Shown here one piece after another: positions 27,579-35,887 of a stretch of DNA of 64,000 bases (position 1 is the first letter of the stretch; each line of letters opens with the position of its first letter). The notes below the pieces were generated by a model. That model had not been told where the DNA came from and made no database searches. It saw only the letters and a program-made list of their open reading frames with translations. Position numbers and translations under genes: made by a program. The stretch is from Frondihabitans sp. PAMC 28766 (GTDB taxonomy: Bacteria; Actinomycetota; Actinomycetes; Actinomycetales; Microbacteriaceae): contig NZ_CP014514.1 in assembly GCF_001577365.1 (NCBI RefSeq), positions 62,001-126,000 on the forward strand, given 5' to 3'.

Positions 27579-28781
27579 ATGGCGGATAAATTCGTGCACC
27601 TCCTCGTCCGCCCACTCGTGGCCTGGTGGCTGATGGCCAGTGCTCACTCGTGGCGACGCGCGGTCGTCGCCGCGGATTCCCCCCACGTCCACGCCCCAGG
27701 AACCGACCCCGACCGGATCCTCATCACCGGCGACGGGGCGTCCACCGGTCGTGGGGTCCTCACCCACGACCTCGGCCTCCCCGGCTACCTCGCCCGCAAC
27801 CTCACCCTCCTCACCGGGAGGGCCACCGACGTCGACATCGTCGTCACCGCCGAGATGACCGCCGCCACCAGCCTCCTCGCGATCGCCGACCTGAACCTGT
27901 CCCGGTTCGACGCGATCCTTCTGAGCCTTGGCGCCAACGAAGCCCTCAACCTCACTCCCGTCGCCCGCTGGCGGCGCGACATCACCCGGCTCCTGGACCG
28001 GATCAAAGACGGCACCGGCGAAGAAACCGGCACCGTGGTCCTCTCCATCCCGTTCTTCGCCATCAACCCCCACTTCCCAAGGATCCTGGCGCGGGTCGTT
28101 GACCGACACGTGCAACAGTTGAACGCCGCCACCCAGGACCTCTTGACGTCACGGCCTCATGCGAGGTTCGTTCTCTTCACCCACGGCGACACGTACGAAC
28201 CAGACGGCGCCCACGCCTACGAACGGTGGGCAAAAAACATTGCCCCGAAGGTCGCGGAACTCCTCGACGCCCCCAGCATGCACGGCACACGAACCGAAGT
28301 ACCCGACGAGATCGGCCGACAACACGCCCTCACCCGACTCACACCCCTCACCCGGGACACCGATCACGCAATCACCGCACTGACCGAGACCGCGAAACGG
28401 GTATTCGGGACGTCCATCGCCGCCGTGACACTGATCGACACCGATACTCAACGGATGCCCGCCGCCACCGGCATGGAACCCGTCACCCTCCCGCGGGAAG
28501 AGTCCCTGTGCGACATGACGATCCGCCGCGCCACCCACTTCGTCATCGAAGACACCACCCTCGACTCCCGCTACGCCCACTACTCCGTCGTCACCGAAAG
28601 CCCAGGGGTCCGGTTTTATGCCGGCTATCCGATCGAATCCCCCGACGGGTACCGGATCGGAGCGCTCTGCATCATGGACACCAAGCCCCGCCACTTCACC
28701 CCGGACGACACCCAACTACTCCGGCAACTCGCCCAACAAGCCCAAACAATCCTCTGGAAGAGCCACACCCCGAGTCAGTAG
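27579..28781 (+). CDS. Fusion of SGNH-hydrolase-like domain and GAF domain
   Basis: A 400-residue protein. Residues 45-225 form an SGNH/GDSL-type fold: ILITGDGASTGRGVLTHDLG holds the nucleophile block in the variant form GDGAS, and ILLSLGANEALNL is block III with Gly and Asn. Residues 245-395 are a GAF domain (FGTSIAAVTLIDTDTQRMPA, LCDMTIRRATHFVIEDTTLD and GYRIGALCIMDTKPRHFTPDD), which binds small ligands. The N-terminus has no signal peptide, so it is probably cytoplasmic. A lipase-like fold joined to a sensory domain suggests a ligand-gated esterase or a sensor with no partner; no HTH or output domain is present. Confidence 0.8.
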   Translation: MADKFVHLLVRPLVAWWLMASAHSWRRAVVAADSPHVHAPGTDPDRILITGDGASTGRGVLTHDLGLPGYLARNLTLLTGRATDVDIVVTAEMTAATSLLAIADLNLSRFDAILLSLGANEALNLTPVARWRRDITRLLDRIKDGTGEETGTVVLSIPFFAINPHFPRILARVVDRHVQQLNAATQDLLTSRPHARFVLFTHGDTYEPDGAHAYERWAKNIAPKVAELLDAPSMHGTRTEVPDEIGRQHALTRLTPLTRDTDHAITALTETAKRVFGTSIAAVTLIDTDTQRMPAATGMEPVTLPREESLCDMTIRRATHFVIEDTTLDSRYAHYSVVTESPGVRFYAGYPIESPDGYRIGALCIMDTKPRHFTPDDTQLLRQLAQQAQTILWKSHTPSQ

Positions 28782-28804
28782 CGAGGATCAGACCCCAAAC
28801 GTGT

Positions 28805-28927
28805 CTAAAGTGTCGCGAGGTGGACTCCGATATGTTTCACGATCTGCTCGATCGTCACTCCGGGTTCGCCGTTCTTCGCGACGCGCACGACATCCTCACG
28901 GAAGTCAGCAGGGTAGGGCTCTGGCAC
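28805..28927 (-). pseudogene. Relic of IS3-family OrfA N-terminus
   Basis: Minus-strand reading from GTG 28927 gives EPYPADFREDVVRVAKNGEP and IEQIVKHIGVHLATL before a TAG, matching the first 40 residues of OrfA proteins of the EPYPKEFRDDVVRVARNREPG type. The remainder of that element is absent. It is unrelated to the two complete IS3 copies in this window. Confidence 0.78.
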
Positions 28928-29265
28928 GGGAACATCGTTCCAGGCTGCCCACCCGGGCAACCCAGATCAGATGTCACCCCACCGTGCAGCCGACCCGTCA
29001 CATCCACCACGATCCACATCGTCGCTGCCGCAATGCATGACCCCGTACGGGGGGTAGCGACAATTTCAGGTTCCCCTATTGTCAGAAGGGAACAGCCGCG
29101 CTCACGCACGGTGCCAGCCGAGACCTCGATTTGGGCGAGGTGGACACGCGTCGCTTGCGCCGCGTCGTTACTCTTTTGCCGCTCGAGTCTTCGAGCGATC
29201 ACACTCGCAGGGGCATTCCGGCAGTGGGCCGATTCCCCGAATCACGACGTCGGCAGGGGCCTTGC

Positions 29266-30552
29266 GTGTTCACTCGATCATTCTTTCGCCGGACGGTGCC
29301 CACCGCCGGAACAGCCATCGTCCTCGGTGTAATCCTCAGCGTCGCTGCTGCTGGGACGGCGCAGGCCGCCACCACCCTCGACGGGCCGATCGATCTCGGA
29401 ACAGCTGTACCATTCGGCGTTCTCGGTGCGAGCACTATCACCAACACTGGCCCCTCCGTCATCGCCGGCGATGTCGGAGTCTCACCCGGCACGTCGATCA
29501 CCGGCTTCCCACCGGCAACCCTCACCGGGACCGGGACCCTGCATCAGACCGACGCGGTCGCCACCGGGGCGCAAGCGGACACGACGACAGCTTTCAACGC
29601 CGCCGCCAGCCTGACCCCCACAACCTCCGGGCTCACCCAACTCAACGGTCTCTCCCTGACACCAGGCGTCTACTCCGGTGGGGCGCTCTCCCTCTCGAAC
29701 AACGGGGCGCTGACCCTGGCCGGAACGGCTGAATCGGTCTGGGTGTTCCAAGCCGCCAGCACCCTGAAAATCGGATCAGGCACCAGGATCACCCTGACCG
29801 GCGGCGCGTCCGCCTGCAACGTCTTCTGGGAGGTCGGAAGCTCAGCAACCCTCGGCAGCGCCGCCCAGTTCCAAGGCACCATCCTGGCCAAACAATCCAT
29901 CACTGCCACCACCCGTGCAACCGTCGTCGGCAGACTGCTGGCCAACAACGCAGCCGTGACCCTCGACACCAACACGATCACCACCCCGACAGGCTGCGCA
30001 CCCGTGAGTACCTCCGGGAGCGCCCCCGTCACCACGCCCAGCCCCGCGATCACCTCCGGCACACCGACGGCCGCGACCGTCGGAACCCCTTACCGCTTCA
30101 CGGTCACGTCCACCGGCACACCGACACCGACCTACACGGTCACCTCCGGCACCCTTCCGGCCGGCCTCACCCTGAACGCCACCACCGGCGAGATCACCGG
30201 CACCCCGACGACAGCAGGATCAACACCCGTCACCATCACCGCATCGAACGGTGCGCTCCCGTCCGTGTCCGCGATCTACACGGTCACTGTCCGCGCCGCA
30301 GCCGTGACCTCGCCCACACCCACACCGACACCGACACCACCGGCCTCCGCGACGGTGCCGACATCGACGACCTCCGTTCCCGGGAACTCCTCGAACGGGT
30401 CAACAGGCACGAGTGAACTCGCATTCACAGGCAGCAACCCGACCGGCCCGCTCATCGGCGCTACCGTGCTTCTCCTCGCAGGACTCGCCCTCCTCGGAAC
30501 CTCACATCGGAGGCGCCCCGCGCGGCCGCGGCGACACCGAATGGGTGTCTAA
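29266..30552 (+). CDS. DUF3494 ice-binding-like adhesin with LAFTG sortase signal
   Basis: A 428-residue secreted protein. Residues 1-35 are a signal peptide ending AGTAQAA. Residues 38-245 are a DUF3494 ice-binding beta-solenoid domain (FGVLGASTITNTGPSVIAGD near its start; SVWVFQAASTLKIG and NVFWEVGSSATLGSAAQFQG later). A putative Ig domain follows (TVGTPYRFTVTSTGTPTP), then a Pro/Thr-rich wall-spanning stretch, a class E-type sorting motif LAFTG, a membrane helix and a basic tail (RRRPARPRRHR). It is thus probably linked to peptidoglycan and exposed on the surface, where it may bind ice or glass-like surfaces. GTG at 29266 follows GGCAGGGG. Confidence 0.92.
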   Translation: MFTRSFFRRTVPTAGTAIVLGVILSVAAAGTAQAATTLDGPIDLGTAVPFGVLGASTITNTGPSVIAGDVGVSPGTSITGFPPATLTGTGTLHQTDAVATGAQADTTTAFNAAASLTPTTSGLTQLNGLSLTPGVYSGGALSLSNNGALTLAGTAESVWVFQAASTLKIGSGTRITLTGGASACNVFWEVGSSATLGSAAQFQGTILAKQSITATTRATVVGRLLANNAAVTLDTNTITTPTGCAPVSTSGSAPVTTPSPAITSGTPTAATVGTPYRFTVTSTGTPTPTYTVTSGTLPAGLTLNATTGEITGTPTTAGSTPVTITASNGALPSVSAIYTVTVRAAAVTSPTPTPTPTPPASATVPTSTTSVPGNSSNGSTGTSELAFTGSNPTGPLIGATVLLLAGLALLGTSHRRRPARPRRHRMGV

Positions 30553-30970
30553 AACCACGAAAGGCCGATGCCAGCAGACTCACAAACCCTGACACTCCGC
30601 ACCGCCATGCGGGCACAACCTGGAAGCGCCACCGCGACCCTCTCCCAACCCACCACGCACGCACTCACGCGGCAACTAGAAACACACAGTCACAAGACAC
30701 ACCGACCCACGCACCTAAATGAATTGGCTCTCCTGTACTTTCATAGAATAAGCCCAGCCAAGTCCTGTGGGTCCGAAACACCACTGACGGATCCGGCTAC
30801 CAAACAGCTCACCACCCACTGTTTTGTTCGCGCCCGGCACACCGGCCAGCTACACCGCAGCCTCCCACCATCAGAACCAGCCGGATAATTGCCGTCAGCG
30901 TGGAGTCGAAAGACCCTCAGCGACCGCCGCCGCCGCGGCAAGCCATGCCCGCCTCGTCCGGGGTGTGATT
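30553..30970. other. Intergenic region
   Basis: There are no supported genes between the ice-binding gene and the IS3 left end. Several open frames exist, but none has a domain, a good start or protein-like composition. The N-terminal part of the methyltransferase cut on the other side of the IS3 element is not found here. Confidence 0.4.
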
Positions 30971-31034
30971 TGCTGCGGAGTTTTCGGACGGTGGGCCCTC
31001 TTAAAATGTGGGCGCTACTGGAAGAGAGAGCAGC

Positions 31035-31304
31035 ATGTCCGCATCGCGTCGACGATTTACCCAGGAATTCAAGGACGAGTTGTGTCACGAGGTGATTTCC
31101 ACCTCGAAGCCGATCCGGGAAGTCGCCGAGGCCTACGGGGTCGGTCCCGAAACCCTCCGGAACTGGTTGGTGAAGTACCGAAACGCCCACGGCGGATCGG
31201 ACACGGAGCTCACGGTGACCGAACGAGCGCGTCTGAAAGAACTCGAGCGGGAGAACCAAGAGCTGCGGTCGGAGACCGCGTTTCTAAAAAAAGCCAGCGC
31301 TTGA
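31035..31304 (+). CDS. IS3-family transposase OrfA
   Basis: An 89-residue HTH protein: RRRFTQEFKDELCHEV and REVAEAYGVGPETLRNWLVK form the DNA-binding domain, and ERARLKELERENQELRSETA a leucine zipper. The gene ends in CTAAAAAAAGCC, a run of seven adenines typical of IS3 frameshift sites, but the -1 frame stops at a TAG overlapping the orfB start, so the classical fusion is not formed here. Confidence 0.92.
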   Translation: MSASRRRFTQEFKDELCHEVISTSKPIREVAEAYGVGPETLRNWLVKYRNAHGGSDTELTVTERARLKELERENQELRSETAFLKKASA

Positions 31305-31326
31305 CTATCGCCCGGGAGCAGCGGTA

Positions 31327-32214
31327 GTGAGCAAGTACGAATACATCGACTCCCAGAAGAACGACCCGTCCGTGGCGCACCCGGTGACGAGAATGTGCCG
31401 CTGGTTGCAGGTGTCGACCTCGGGCTTCTATCACTGGGCGTCCCGCCCACTGTCCGTGACCGCGGGCCGCCGCAAGGCCCTCACCCAACGGATCCGGCAC
31501 TTCTTCGACGCGTCCCACGGCACGTACGGGTATCGGCGTGTCCACGCCGACCTGACCGACGAGGGCACCTGGTGTTCCCCCGAGCTGGTGCGGAAGGTCA
31601 TGCGCCAGGAAGGCCTGGTGGCCTGCCAGCCGCGCCCATTCCGGGTCACGACCGACGGTGATGATGCCGCAACCCTGCCGGACCTGGTCAACCGGGATTT
31701 CACCGCGGATCGGCCCGGGGTGAAGTTCGTCGGCGACATCACCTACATCCACACCTGGCAGGGCTTCATGTACCTGGCAACCGTGATCGATTGCTACTCC
31801 AAGAAAGTCGTCGGCTGGTCGATCGCTGACCATATGCGCACCGAACTTGTCGCCGACGCCCTCCGAAACGCGGCTGCCACGACCAGGATCGACCCTGACG
31901 CGATCTGGCACTCGGACCGTGGCAGCGTTTACACCTCCGCCGAGTTCCGGGCCCTGGTGACCAGTCTCGGGATGCGTTCCTCGATGGGGAGAACGGGCGT
32001 GTGCTGGGATAACGCGATGGCCGAATCATTCTTCTCGGCGTTGAAGAACGAGCTCGTCTACCGCACCGTGTATGCGACGAAGGCGCAGGCCCGGCGGGAT
32101 GTCATCGCCTACATCGAGGGCTTCTACAACAGCCGCCGGCGCCACTCCGCCCTCGGCTACCGGCGGCCAAACGAAGTCCACTACAGTTACCAGCAGCCAG
32201 CCCTGGCAGCGTAG
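31327..32214 (+). CDS. IS3-family transposase OrfB
   Basis: A 295-residue transposase with an HTH_21 segment (HGTYGYRRVHADLTDEG) and an rve core. The DDE triad is visible as GVKFVGDITYIHTWQG, AIWHSDRGSVYTS and CWDNAMAESFFSALKNEL; it ends FYNSRRRHSALGYRRPNEV. The GTG start at 31327 overlaps a TAG that ends the -1 frame from orfA, so re-initiation is possible. All catalytic residues are present, and the gene looks functional. Confidence 0.94.
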   Translation: MSKYEYIDSQKNDPSVAHPVTRMCRWLQVSTSGFYHWASRPLSVTAGRRKALTQRIRHFFDASHGTYGYRRVHADLTDEGTWCSPELVRKVMRQEGLVACQPRPFRVTTDGDDAATLPDLVNRDFTADRPGVKFVGDITYIHTWQGFMYLATVIDCYSKKVVGWSIADHMRTELVADALRNAAATTRIDPDAIWHSDRGSVYTSAEFRALVTSLGMRSSMGRTGVCWDNAMAESFFSALKNELVYRTVYATKAQARRDVIAYIEGFYNSRRRHSALGYRRPNEVHYSYQQPALAA

Positions 32215-32251
32215 AAAACCACCAAATCCGCTGTCCGAAAACCCCGCAGCA

Positions 32252-32665
32252 GCTCAGGTCGACACGGAACCTGCTGCGATCGCGATCGCCCACAGCCGGA
32301 AATTACCGGCGATCCTGGCAGACGTGTTCAACCCACTCCCCCAAGAAGGCCATTGGGGAACGCTGCTCTTGCTTGATGGGAACATTGGCATCGGAGGAAA
32401 CCCCGAACAGCTCCTTCGCCGATCAAAAGACCTGATGGCGGTCGGAGGACACATTGTCGTGGAAACCCATCCCGATGCGGCCCGCGATGACGCTTTTCTC
32501 GCTCACACCAGCACGGTCGCCGGCCCGGTCGGACACCCATTCCGGTGGGCCGAATCTGGCCACATTGCACTCTCCCGATACGCCGCATTTGCCGGACTTC
32601 GAGTTACCGCAAGTTGGAGACATGATGGGCGCCACTTTTGCCGCCTCGGCCACAGCGTGCCTTAG
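32252..32665 (+). pseudogene. C-terminal half of a SAM-dependent methyltransferase, truncated by IS3
   Basis: The frame running out of the IS3 right end encodes VFNPLPQEGHWGTLLLLDGN followed by IGIGGNPEQLLRRSKDLMAVGG, the beta-4 and post-motif part of a class I methyltransferase, and ends HDGRHFCRLGHSVP. The SAM-binding glycine motif that should precede it is missing. The start is therefore lost; no matching front half is present in the window. Confidence 0.7.
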
Positions 32666-32745
32666 AACCTCAGGCTTTTCCTCTAGTACGACGACGAGGA
32701 AAGTTCTTTGGGGACGCTCCGCCCGAGGACCCGACGAAATAAGCC

Positions 32746-33414
32746 TTAGTCCTTCTCGCCCATCCACAAGTCGATGCTGCGGTGGTCGGGTTGGAACCCG
32801 TGCTGGGTTCCCCAAATGACGGCGTCGACCCGGTTTTCGGCTTCGATTTTCCCATACAGGGACCGGATGTGAGTTTTGACGGTGTTCACGCTGAGATGCG
32901 TGAGAGACGCGATTTCGATGTTCCGTTTGCCCTGCGTGATCAGTGCCAAGATCTCGGACTCCCGATCGGAGATCCCGATGGATCGGCCCGGCCACTCCAC
33001 AGCCGGAGCAGGGCGGATACGTTGCTGCGGTGCGCTGACCACCGTCTCCCCGTGCGCAATCCGCTCGAGCGCGTCAACCAGTTCCACCGCAGCCATACTT
33101 TTGGCCAGAAAACCGCGAGCCCCGGCAGCCAGGGCGGAGTCGATCAGGTCCTGATCCACCTTCCAGGTGTACAGGGCGATGTGGCGGTTCCTGGGGTTCC
33201 CAGCGAGTCTTCTGACCTCGGCCGCGTCGTCTTCCGGCTGCCCGAAGGTGTCGTACAAGGCCACATCCACGGGGACGGTGACCCTCGTCCGGGCATGAAT
33301 CTCCACCACCTCGATGCGGCTCCGGTACCGGCTCAACATCTGGGACAGGCCGGCGAGGACGACTTCATAGTCATTGATCAACGCCACCCGAACAGGACCC
33401 TCAGCTGGCGACAT
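32746..33414 (-). CDS. LuxR-family response regulator (atypical receiver), divergent from rhodopsin
   Basis: A 222-residue protein. The receiver domain (residues 7-120) keeps the phosphorylatable Asp in VDVALYDTFGQ, a Thr in IALYTWK and the Lys in GFLAKSM, but the acidic pair is Asn-Asp (INDYEVV), so phosphorylation may be weak or absent. The C-terminal LuxR HTH reads ISDRESEILALITQGKRNIE and LSVNTVKTHIRSLYGKIEAE. No kinase is adjacent. It starts at ATG 33414, 109 bases from the rhodopsin start on the opposite strand, so it is the best candidate to regulate that operon. Confidence 0.88.
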   Translation of the reverse strand: MSPAEGPVRVALINDYEVVLAGLSQMLSRYRSRIEVVEIHARTRVTVPVDVALYDTFGQPEDDAAEVRRLAGNPRNRHIALYTWKVDQDLIDSALAAGARGFLAKSMAAVELVDALERIAHGETVVSAPQQRIRPAPAVEWPGRSIGISDRESEILALITQGKRNIEIASLTHLSVNTVKTHIRSLYGKIEAENRVDAVIWGTQHGFQPDHRSIDLWMGEKD

Positions 33415-33523
33415 GCAGCCGAATTTATCACCCCCAGGGGTGACACACGCCACCCACCTGTTGCGGTTATCTGGGGGAGGTCGCGTTCCTGCGATGCCCG
33501 TTGACCGTTCTGGGAAGGACCTC

Positions 33524-34399
33524 ATGCTCGACAGTTACGCCCCGTGGCAAGTTCACCTCACCTTGGCCGAGCATTCGATCATCATCTACGTCCTCTCCGT
33601 CGCGGGTCTGGCGTTGTTTGCGTTCTTCGTCAAATCGTGGACATCCCGTAACGAGGTCACCTCCCGGTTCCGGGGCGGGATCTACGCGGGCATGGCGATC
33701 ACGGGGATCGCGTTTTTGTCTTATCTGCTTCTGGTGGTCGAGTTCGCGATCGGCTACCACCGTCGCGGGAACACCTGGGTTCCCGATTCGAACGCGATCC
33801 TGTCCTGGGCGCCGAGGTACTTCGACTGGACCGTCACCGTGCCGTTGCTGATCATCGAATTGCTCGCCGTCGCCACCCTCGCGGGTGCAGCGGCACGTCG
33901 TCTCCGCTTTATTGGTGTGGGGGCCGCGTTCCTGATGATCTCCACCGGCTACATCGGCGGGGTGGTCATTGACTCCGGAACGAACATGGGCGCCCTGTGG
34001 CTGTGGGGCATCATCTCCGGCATCTTCATGGTCATCCTGTACGTCCTCATCGTCTACGTCGTCGCGAAAGGGCGCCGGGACTTGGCCGGGACGGAAGCCG
34101 CCAGCACCCTCCGCAACGCCGGCATTTTGTTGGTTGTGACGTGGCTGGCGTACCCGGTGATCTTCGGGCTGCAAGGGTGGGGGCACGGGGGTGCAATCAT
34201 CACTTGGATGCAGGTGATCCTGTCGGTCGCGGACATCATCGCCAAGGTTGGCTTCGGGTCGATGATTCACAAGATCGCGAAGATCCGCTCCTCACAGGAC
34301 GTCACCCTCGGAATCGACACCCTCCCGGAATCCGTCTGGATCTCCTCCCAGAAACTCTCAGACGGTGTCCTGCCGCCTTACGCCGGCCCCCGGGCATGA
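33524..34399 (+). CDS. Microbial rhodopsin, predicted light-driven proton pump
   Basis: A 291-residue seven-helix protein. Helix C reads PRYFDWTVTVPLLIIEL: Arg98, Asp101 (Schiff-base counterion), Thr105 and Glu112 form a DTE motif at the spacing of bacteriorhodopsin Asp85/Thr89/Asp96, as in proton-pumping proteorhodopsins and xanthorhodopsins. Helix F has WLAYP (Trp207, Tyr210, Pro211), and helix G SVADIIAKVGFG has Asp237 and the retinal lysine Lys241. Leu109 at the tuning site suggests green absorption. Gly162 in WGIIS lines up with the tryptophan that in antenna-binding rhodopsins is replaced by glycine. ATG at 33524 follows GGAAGGA. Its stop overlaps the next gene's start. No retinal-forming oxygenase gene is in the window. 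Confidence 0.93.
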   Translation: MLDSYAPWQVHLTLAEHSIIIYVLSVAGLALFAFFVKSWTSRNEVTSRFRGGIYAGMAITGIAFLSYLLLVVEFAIGYHRRGNTWVPDSNAILSWAPRYFDWTVTVPLLIIELLAVATLAGAAARRLRFIGVGAAFLMISTGYIGGVVIDSGTNMGALWLWGIISGIFMVILYVLIVYVVAKGRRDLAGTEAASTLRNAGILLVVTWLAYPVIFGLQGWGHGGAIITWMQVILSVADIIAKVGFGSMIHKIAKIRSSQDVTLGIDTLPESVWISSQKLSDGVLPPYAGPRA

Positions 34400-35549
34400 C
34401 CGGCGTCGCTGGCCCGGAGCCCGCACCGTCATCCCCGGCCGTGGACTCGATACCACGCCCTTCGGGTTCCGGAGACGGGTTACGGGTTGCGGCCGCGTTC
34501 GCCGGGCGCCTTCTGGTGGTGGGAGCTGCGATCGCGGCCGCGCTCTGGGTCGCGACGCGGTTATCGAATGTCGTTATTCCCTTGATGATCGGGATTGTCG
34601 TGTCCGCTTTACTGGTCCCATTCAGTAACTGGCTGCAACGACACGGCTGGCCCAAATGGGTAGCCGTCATCGCCAGCTTGGTCGCTGTCCTCGCCGGTAT
34701 CGCGGTCCTGGTGTTTCTGGTGCTGTGGCGGGTGCAAGCGTCCCTGCCCCGCCTGCAACACCGCGCCGTAGCGGTGGTCGAGCAACTCCAACATTTCGCC
34801 AAGCACAGCACCCTGCAACTACCCACCCTGGACGTTGACACCGTTGGGTCCACGGTGCGCTCGTTCATCGAGGGCCACGCCGCACAGCTCGAAGCAGGAT
34901 TCGCCGTCGCCGGCGGTGGACTCGTCGACTTCGGTGAAGGTCTGTTCATTGTCATCTTTGTCACCATCTTCACCCTCACGGGTGGACGACGCATGTGGCA
35001 GTGGGTGGTCACCTTGTTCCCCAGGAAAGCTCAACCCCGGCTCAGCGTCGCGGGCGAGGCGGGCTGGCAAACCCTCACCCACTTCATACGCATCCAAATC
35101 GTCATCGCCGCAACCGACGCTGCCGGCATCGGCCTCGGTGCCTTCATCCTCGGTCTGCCTCTGGCGGCGCCCATCGGCGTCATCGTGTTCATTGGGGCGT
35201 TCATCCCCGTCGTCGGCGCGTTCGCTGCCGGAGCCCTCGCGGTCCTTATCGCTCTGCTGTTCAAGGGCTGGGTGGCGGCGCTCGTCATGCTTGGCATCGT
35301 CATCCTCGTCCAACAGCTCGAGGGGGGGTCCTTCACCCGTTCCTGACGGGATCGATCGTTGCCATCCACCCCCTCGGCATCCTCCTCGCCGTCATCGCCG
35401 GCACGACCCTTGCCGGTATCCCCGGCGGATTCTTCGCCGTCCCCCTCGTCTCCGTCGGCAACTCCATGATCCGAGCCGCCCGACAAGGCACCACCGACAT
35501 TCAACAAACACTTCCCCTGCCCGCAACAGCAGGGCCCGGCACCACATGA
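34396..35549 (+). pseudogene. AI-2E-family permease, frameshifted in a G-run, coupled to rhodopsin
   Basis: A membrane protein of 384 residues if one base is restored. It shows the AI-2E/PerM pattern: LSNVVIPLMIGIVVSALLVPF near the start, a long extracytoplasmic region, then GLPLAAPIGVIVFIGAFIPVVGAF and ILVQQLEG. In the G7 run at 35332-35338 the frame is lost; one added G continues it as VLHPFLTGSIVAIHPLGILL. The family includes autoinducer-2 exporters and Na+/H+ antiporter-like members. Its ATG overlaps the rhodopsin TGA, so the two are made together; a Na+(Li+)/H+ exchange role beside a proton pump is tempting but inferred. The break is probably a sequencing loss. Confidence 0.8.
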
Positions 35550-35887
35550 TGCCGCCAATCGGTTTCCCTCGTTGCCTCGTCCTGCGCCGACTCGGACCCT
35601 TCCCCACTCACCGCCCAACTGGCTGATGCTCCGGGGACATTGACGCTGGGGATTCTGGAGGAATAGTGTCACGCCAGGCTGCCCCCGACCTGCCAGCCAT
35701 CGTCCCTGCAAAGACGCCGTAGAAAAGGTTCAGAGAAAACCAGTGTGAAAGCCATGCCACCTCATCCCTTTCGAGGCAGGCCTCCTTTAAACCTCGGGCA
35801 TGTTTCATCAGCCCCTGTTTCCGACTGATTGGCGCAGCAGATGACCACCCACGCCCCCGACCCACCACCGCTTCGTCCACGCCCGGA
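35550..35887. other. Intergenic region upstream of ctaD
   Basis: No gene is supported here. An ATG at 35841 (reading TTHAPDPPPLRPRPEWQ) could be the true ctaD start, out of frame by one base with the ctaD body and in the same direction as the other single-base losses. Confidence 0.4.

Larger units (their letters stand above)
30971..32251 (+). mobile_element. Complete IS3-family insertion sequence
   Basis: Terminal repeats are TGCTGCGGAGTTTTCGGAC at the left and TGCTGCGGGGTTTTCGGAC (reverse complement) at the right. The 1281-bp element carries orfA and orfB on the plus strand, both intact, so this copy could be active. The flanking bases (GATT and GCTC) show no duplication. The right end abuts a methyltransferase gene missing its front half, which means that DNA adjacent to the insertion has been deleted or rearranged. 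Confidence 0.88.

Noticed and set aside
31285-31327. Programmed -1 frameshift in the intact IS3 at the A7 run
   Set aside because: The -1 frame ends at a TAG before orfB, which is in the other frame, so a fused OrfAB is not formed by a simple -1 shift; only stop-start re-initiation remains possible.
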